Source of the DNA: Candidatus Hydrogenedentota bacterium | GTDB lineage: Bacteria > Hydrogenedentota > Hydrogenedentia > Hydrogenedentales > SLHB01 | NCBI GenBank assembly: GCA_020848835.1 | Contig: JADLHJ010000060.1 | Span: 124,001-188,000 of the forward strand | Direction: 5' to 3' | Length of the DNA: 64,000 bases | Program-made: the position numbers and the translations under genes | The notes under the pieces: model-generated | What the model was told of the DNA's origin: nothing | Databases searched by the model: none | Seen by the model: only the letters and a program-made list of their open reading frames with translations | Shown here: positions 62,988 to 64,000 of the stretch, one piece after another | Layout: each line of letters starts with the position of its first letter | How positions within the stretch are numbered: position 1 is the stretch's first letter

Positions 62988-64000
62988 TTCTCGGAGTCCT
63001 CCTCATTGCCGGCTTCTGGCTGGTGATGATGAGCCTGCTCCTGCGCCGCGAAGTATTTACGCCCACCTTCCGCGCCGAACGCGGTGGCATCACCATTCCC
63101 GAACATCCCACAGACATCTGGTTCGGCCTGCTGCTGAACGACGCGCAGAGCACGCCCATTGGCTACATCGACATCCAAACGGAAGCGGAAACGCGAGAGA
63201 GGACCACCGGAGTCAAGACGCGCGTCGTCGGTCGATTAAATCTGAACCTCGGTAGCTTCCAGGGTGAACTTGTTGTAAACGGGGAATCCTGGGCATCGCC
63301 CGATCAAGGTCTTCGCGACTTCGCTTTTACACTTCGCTCAGGTCAACACGCCACGTCAATCAACGGCTCGATGGAAGACGGTCGCATTATCGGCAATATC
63401 ACAACTGGCGGCGAGACTTTGCCGATCGATCTGCCCGCCCAAAATACTCAGATGATGACGAGCACGCCTGGCTTCGGTTCCTTTTCGATGCCCGCGATCG
63501 GCGTGGGGGAGGAGGTGTTGGTCGAAACCTTTGATCCTGTCACGATGTCCGTTGGAAAAGCGCGCGTCACCTGCATCGGCGAAGAAACCATACGAGTCAT
63601 GGGCCGCTCGGTGAAAACCAAGGTGTTCCAGACCGATCTCTCCGGCATGAAATCGAAAGCGTGGGTCGATGCTGCGGGCGAAGTCTTGCGCGCGGAAACT
63701 CCCATTGGTTTTGTCCTGCAACGCATGCACCCAAACGACGCCATCAAACTCGCCGTCGAATCGCGTGACCGCGGCGCTGGTCTACTGGATTTCGCGGCAA
63801 TTCGCCCGCAAGGCAAAACACCGTTTCGCGGCGCGAAGCGTATGCGTTTTGAATTGAATGGGCTCGAAGGAATCACCACGCTCCCAAGTGACGATTCTCA
63901 GCACGTTTTGCCCGGCAACGAAATAGAGATCAAACCCGAAGGTCCTGAAAGTAGTACGAATCCTCCGTCCGAATCGGATCTCGCAAAAGCGCTGGCCAAC
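62966..64000 (+). CDS. Membrane-anchored protein, partial, likely transglutaminase-type N-terminal region
   Basis: The frame runs off the right edge, giving 345 residues without a stop. A single N-terminal membrane segment ([21 protein letters not shown]) is followed by a long extracytoplasmic part rich in beta-strands ([56 protein letters not shown]). The layout recalls the N-terminal domain of bacterial transglutaminase-like proteins, but the catalytic part is not reached. The proposed GTG start overlaps the end of secA by 22 bases; an internal ATG at 63026 is the alternative. The frame has no stop for over 1 kb. Confidence 0.6.
   Translation, partial: MLRRRVVILGVLLIAGFWLVMMSLLLRREVFTPTFRAERGGITIPEHPTDIWFGLLLNDAQSTPIGYIDIQTEAETRERTTGVKTRVVGRLNLNLGSFQGELVVNGESWASPDQGLRDFAFTLRSGQHATSINGSMEDGRIIGNITTGGETLPIDLPAQNTQMMTSTPGFGSFSMPAIGVGEEVLVETFDPVTMSVGKARVTCIGEETIRVMGRSVKTKVFQTDLSGMKSKAWVDAAGEVLRAETPIGFVLQRMHPNDAIKLAVESRDRGAGLLDFAAIRPQGKTPFRGAKRMRFELNGLEGITTLPSDDSQHVLPGNEIEIKPEGPESSTNPPSESDLAKALAN

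Noticed and set aside
1..64000. CRISPR arrays, tRNA and rRNA genes, intact insertion sequences
   Set aside because: No regular spacer repeats, cloverleaf-like segments, ribosomal sequence or transposase frames were seen.

Overview
The window is a gene-dense, fairly GC-rich bacterial chromosome segment carrying about 47 protein genes on both strands. The gene mix fits a heterotroph of the Planctomycetes/Verrucomicrobia/Lentisphaerae group or a neighbouring candidate phylum such as Hydrogenedentota. It includes Tat-exported metallophosphoesterases and sulfatases, Gfo/Idh/MocA oxidoreductases, a DUF1080 3-keto-disaccharide hydrolase-like protein, beta-helix and PQQ-propeller secreted proteins, a planctomycete-like microcompartment locus and a fused isobutyryl-CoA mutase. 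The taxonomic call is inference from gene content. I saw no rRNA, tRNA, CRISPR array or intact transposon.

Layout. 1-11.5 kb: the 5' part of hisB, a small membrane ORF, two metallophosphoesterases, deoC, a B12-binding radical SAM/DUF2344 fusion, an AAC(6')-like acetyltransferase, a beta-helix protein and a DUF485/ActP-type symporter pair. 11.6-18.3 kb: a GNAT protein, fused icmF coupled to a Sel1-repeat gene, a chimeric gene relic, a SUKH (SMI1/KNR4) gene and an SDR. 18.5-22.9 kb: a BlaI/BlaR1-type regulator pair with a clear promoter whose spacer holds a palindromic operator candidate. 23.5-28.3 kb: a minus-strand run of ilvE, a PH-domain protein, three microcompartment shell genes, a MntA/HepT toxin-antitoxin pair and a CoA-acylating aldehyde dehydrogenase. 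28.5-36.7 kb: DegT aminotransferase, ParE/RHH toxin-antitoxin, two small-molecule methyltransferases, a DUF2233 protein, a sulfatase, pilT and an orphan gene. 36.7-45.5 kb: secreted carbohydrate-related proteins and a decayed outer-membrane porin. 45.7-49.7 kb: a large hybrid histidine kinase and a PmtA-like methyltransferase. 49.7-53.7 kb: sugar ABC importer genes without the ATPase, and a Tat-exported unknown. 53.9-64 kb: aminotransferase, sthA, polyprenyl synthase, esterase, Gfo/Idh, secA and a partial membrane-anchored gene.

How the genes may work together. The secreted hydrolases, sulfatase, sugar importer, oxidoreductases and keto-sugar hydrolase suggest scavenging of complex, partly sulfated polysaccharide. 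The microcompartment genes encode a minimal shell (hexamer, tandem trimer, vertex pentamer) plus an aldehyde dehydrogenase but no adjacent aldehyde-producing enzyme; deoC, about 20 kb away, is one possible source of acetaldehyde. IcmF and the acetate-type symporter suggest short-chain acyl metabolism.

Non-coding structure is notable. A palindromic repeat occurs three times in the same orientation, each time between tandem plus-strand genes. A 36-bp-arm inverted repeat separates two convergent genes. A relic at 16.65-16.83 kb joins a copy of the SDR 3' end to a stretch resembling the icmF 3' end.
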